Assembly: GCA_942493055.1 (NCBI GenBank)
Contig: OW818680.1
Span: 62,001-126,000 of the forward strand
Origin: CAIZQW01 sp942493055
Lineage (GTDB): Bacteria; Verrucomicrobiota; Kiritimatiellia; RFP12; UBA1067
Direction: 5' to 3'
DNA: 64,000 nt
The translations under genes were made by a program, and so were the position numbers. The notes under the pieces were generated by a model that ran no database searches, was not told the origin of the DNA, and was given only the letters and a program-made list of their open reading frames with translations. This document shows, piece after piece, positions 62,156 through 64,000 of this stretch; the first letter of the stretch is position 1; each line of letters opens with the position of its first letter.

Positions 62156-62779
62156 TCAACGTTGAGGATTCGGCGCGTTAGTGACGATATTATCCGACAT
62201 ATTAATCGATGTTTCTTGCGTGTTCGTGATTGTCATCAAGTGTTCGTTTCCTCCCTCCCAGTATCGCAGAACTTGCCACACATTGGTATCCGATTGATCC
62301 CGATCTAAACGGATGCCGAAATGATCCATTCCTCCGTGCATCTCGATTTCAATAATCCGCTGTGAGACTTGTACATCGCGGCAGTTGGTACGGTTAATTA
62401 TATCAGGTAGCCTTCTATCTCCCCGATCAATGGATACAAAGTCTTGGTTATTGGCCAAGTACTGTCGCAAAGATAAACAAGCGGTGACAATTTCAGATAA
62501 ATCATGTTCTATCGCGCGATCGAGGTTGTGTCGCTGTGTCAATCCATGATGGATGCCGTAACCAAGAAATGTGACCACGGGAACTACTTGCACAAGTATC
62601 ATGACAAACAAAACTCCTGCTGCAATAAGTAGCAAAGGCTTGAGTTTCTCAGTACCTCTTTTTTTCATCGCGCGGATGCCAAATCGGGCAATAAAGAACG
62701 GGGTGCTCAGAATGGCAACCACAAGGATTATGAATATCAGGAGGGGAATCATCCCAAGGAGCGTAACGTTTGCACTCAT
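62156..62779 (-). CDS. Membrane protein of unknown function
   Basis: The 207-residue product has two N-terminal hydrophobic helices (about 7-30, and 48-74 with LLLIAAGVLFVMILVQVVPV) and a soluble C-terminal part (RRLPDIINRTNCRDVQVSQR, FGIRLDRDQSDTNVWQVLRY) that looks alpha/beta. It is followed 12 nt later by the DUF6869-like gene and preceded 9 nt upstream by a coiled-coil protein gene. No family recognised. Confidence 0.6.
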   Translation of the reverse strand: MSANVTLLGMIPLLIFIILVVAILSTPFFIARFGIRAMKKRGTEKLKPLLLIAAGVLFVMILVQVVPVVTFLGYGIHHGLTQRHNLDRAIEHDLSEIVTACLSLRQYLANNQDFVSIDRGDRRLPDIINRTNCRDVQVSQRIIEIEMHGGMDHFGIRLDRDQSDTNVWQVLRYWEGGNEHLMTITNTQETSINMSDNIVTNAPNPQR

Positions 62780-62788
62780 AGCATATTC

Positions 62789-63538
62789 TCACTCATCGAA
62801 CGTCTTTTGAGGTTCGGGATTCACGCCCTGCGTCTTTAACCATTCGATTCTTTCCTTAAAGTACTGTGACTGATGTTTACAATCTTCGATTTCGCGCTGA
62901 TAGGATTTAACTTTTCGTTCTGCAATCTCGACCCGGTTTGACAGGCTAGCGCGTTTCTTCTCGTCGCTTTCGTTTTTCAATTTATCGCGCCAGTCTGCGA
63001 ATCTCTTTTCCCAGACTTCCATGTTACTCCGTATAAACGGTTCCCAGTATTGCGACTGACTGTCTGTGATTGGGAACAATTTATCAAGGGTGCAAGCGGG
63101 GCAGTAGTCATGGATTGTTTGAAAGGCTGTTGGCGAATTGCATCTTTCCCTGAGTATTATAGGATCCCTGTACGTACTATTTCCACAAACCGATGCAGGG
63201 AAGACAAACAATTGATTTGTGGGATAAAAACTTGCGAAATTCCCAGGACCGCATTTGTGCATGCTGAACACTAGTCGCGCGAAATTTGTGGGGGCTATGC
63301 TGTAGAACCAAACCTGGCTTGCTGATTGTCCCGAGGGGGCCATTTCAGGAACAGATGTTCCCATGAATGTGCGTTCCTTCGTGAAGCCAATAACCGTCGC
63401 GACAAGATTTGTCTCCCAGAAACTAGCGGTGGTTTCATGTAAAAAATAATTTTCACCATGTGATTGCAAAACTGCCATCACAGCGACGAGAAAGATTTTT
63501 GGAAGCAAGCAGACATTGCTCTTCTGTATTATGCTCAT
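62789..63538 (-). CDS. Exported protein with C-terminal coiled coil, function unknown
   Basis: ATG 63538 follows AAGGTGAAAGGTGA and gives 249 residues with a hydrophobic N-terminus (VCLLPKIFLVAVMAVLQSHG), consistent with a signal peptide. A Cys-containing stretch (CGNSTYRDP ... CNSPTAFQTIHDYCPAC) lies mid-protein. The last 75 residues are strongly charged heptad-like sequence (RKVKSYQREIEDCKHQSQYF), a likely coiled coil. No family recognised. It is cotranscribed with its close minus-strand neighbours by spacing. Confidence 0.6.
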   Translation of the reverse strand: MSIIQKSNVCLLPKIFLVAVMAVLQSHGENYFLHETTASFWETNLVATVIGFTKERTFMGTSVPEMAPSGQSASQVWFYSIAPTNFARLVFSMHKCGPGNFASFYPTNQLFVFPASVCGNSTYRDPIILRERCNSPTAFQTIHDYCPACTLDKLFPITDSQSQYWEPFIRSNMEVWEKRFADWRDKLKNESDEKKRASLSNRVEIAERKVKSYQREIEDCKHQSQYFKERIEWLKTQGVNPEPQKTFDE

Positions 63539-63573
63539 TTCACCTTTCACCTTGCTATTGCTTGGCAGACAGA

Positions 63574-63999
63574 CTACGGGCTTTGAATCGCATTGGAGCC
63601 AGACATGGATTCAACCTCTAACTGCTGAAAATGGTTGGGATGTATCCATTCAATCACCCGATAACTGTTGAGAGAAATGTACATCGTTGCTGCCACCAAC
63701 AGTGAGATTGAAATAATGACAAACAAAAATCCGTATGCTCCCATAAAGGACATGATGCCATTAATCGTTGGGTTGTCTGGATTATAATAGATGCGTATGC
63801 GATCGCCGACACGATACCCCGGGCTGCTTGTCGTCCATGATGAGTTATAGGTGTACTTCTTGTTGTTGTCAGTACGGAATTCCGCAGTAATTCCGTATGT
63901 TGTCCCATCCGAATCCGAAGAAACGGGCAAGTCCGTCACACCCCCCCAGCAAACCTTGCTTCGCGATATCTTTCGATACGTGTTGAAAAAGGCGATCAT
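63574..63999 (-). CDS. DUF3592-like membrane protein, probably incomplete at window edge
   Basis: The 141 visible residues include WGGVTDLPVSSDSDGTTYGI, AEFRTDNNKKYTYNSSWTTS, and YRVGDRIRIYYNPDNPTING followed by a membrane helix (GFLFVIISISLLVAATMYI). This is the order of DUF3592 proteins (small beta domain, Y-x-P-D-x-P motif, TM). Family members have another N-terminal TM. The ATG at the extreme edge may be internal, and the real start may lie beyond 64000. Function unknown. Confidence 0.65.
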   Translation of the reverse strand: MIAFFNTYRKISRSKVCWGGVTDLPVSSDSDGTTYGITAEFRTDNNKKYTYNSSWTTSSPGYRVGDRIRIYYNPDNPTINGIMSFMGAYGFLFVIISISLLVAATMYISLNSYRVIEWIHPNHFQQLEVESMSGSNAIQSP

Positions 64000-64000
64000 G

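Overview
The window reads as chromosomal DNA of a Gram-negative, glycan-degrading bacterium, most likely of the PVC superphylum (Kiritimatiellota/Lentisphaerota/Verrucomicrobiota-like). This placement is inference. It rests on many signal-peptide, lipobox and twin-arginine proteins, Tat-exported Gfo/Idh/MocA oxidoreductases, GH123/DUF4091, DUF6807 (PmoA-like), GH30 and heparinase-type proteins, a hydrazine-synthase-alpha-like cytochrome protein, very large beta-rich envelope proteins, and many palindromic intergenic repeats. I found no rRNA, tRNA, CRISPR array, transposase or phage gene.

Layout. 1-1.3 kb: C-terminus of an alpha-2-macroglobulin. 1.3-2.1 kb: a repeat-packed spacer. 2.1-4.2 kb: two small related Cys-containing lipoproteins and a radical SAM/SPASM enzyme. 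4.4-6.5 kb: secreted F5/8C-GH123 protein. 7.0-13.3 kb: a 2,124-residue membrane-anchored protein built from two homologous halves. 13.7-17.8 kb: Tat Gfo/Idh oxidoreductase and the HZS-alpha-like dihaem protein. 17.9-20.2 kb: zinc-ribbon membrane protein, hipBA toxin-antitoxin pair, and a broken SUMF1 gene. 20.4-22.7 kb: secreted modular protein. 23.3-30.2 kb: pgk, secreted endonuclease/exonuclease/phosphatase-fold protein, heparinase II/III-like lyase, lipA, and a D-2-hydroxyacid dehydrogenase. 30.4-33 kb: HEAT-like exported protein and two small envelope proteins. 33.4-36.5 kb: DeoR regulator followed by a fused alpha/beta E1 of a 2-oxoacid dehydrogenase. 36.6-40 kb: an inactive HtrA-like lipoprotein followed by an active-looking HtrA-PDZ-PDZ-DJ-1-like fusion. 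40.3-46.9 kb: two Gfo/Idh oxidoreductases, a DUF6807-HEAT-F5/8C protein and a URO-D-family protein. 47.3-52.5 kb: an overlapping operon of Tat toroid protein, alpha-galactosidase-like enzyme and AraC regulator. 52.8-60 kb: two tandem paralogous 1,150-residue autotransporter-type beta-strand-repeat proteins. 60.2-61.6 kb: GH30 hydrolase. 61.8-64 kb: four small minus-strand envelope or hypothetical genes, the last reaching the window edge.

Function. Most genes serve capture and dismantling of complex glycans outside the cytoplasm (GH123, GH30, GH36-like, heparinase-like, F5/8C modules, Gfo/Idh redox enzymes), with local AraC and DeoR regulators. Central metabolism (pgk, lipA, E1) is interspersed. 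Nearly every larger intergenic gap holds a nested palindromic repeat. At least six repeat families are present, they exchange inner cassettes, and one shows a compensatory base-pair change. The least-explained items are the 2,124-residue duplicated protein, the HtrA/pseudo-HtrA pair with a DJ-1-like tail, the three-fold GHTK-type repeats in the tandem surface proteins, and the radical SAM locus with its two small lipoproteins.
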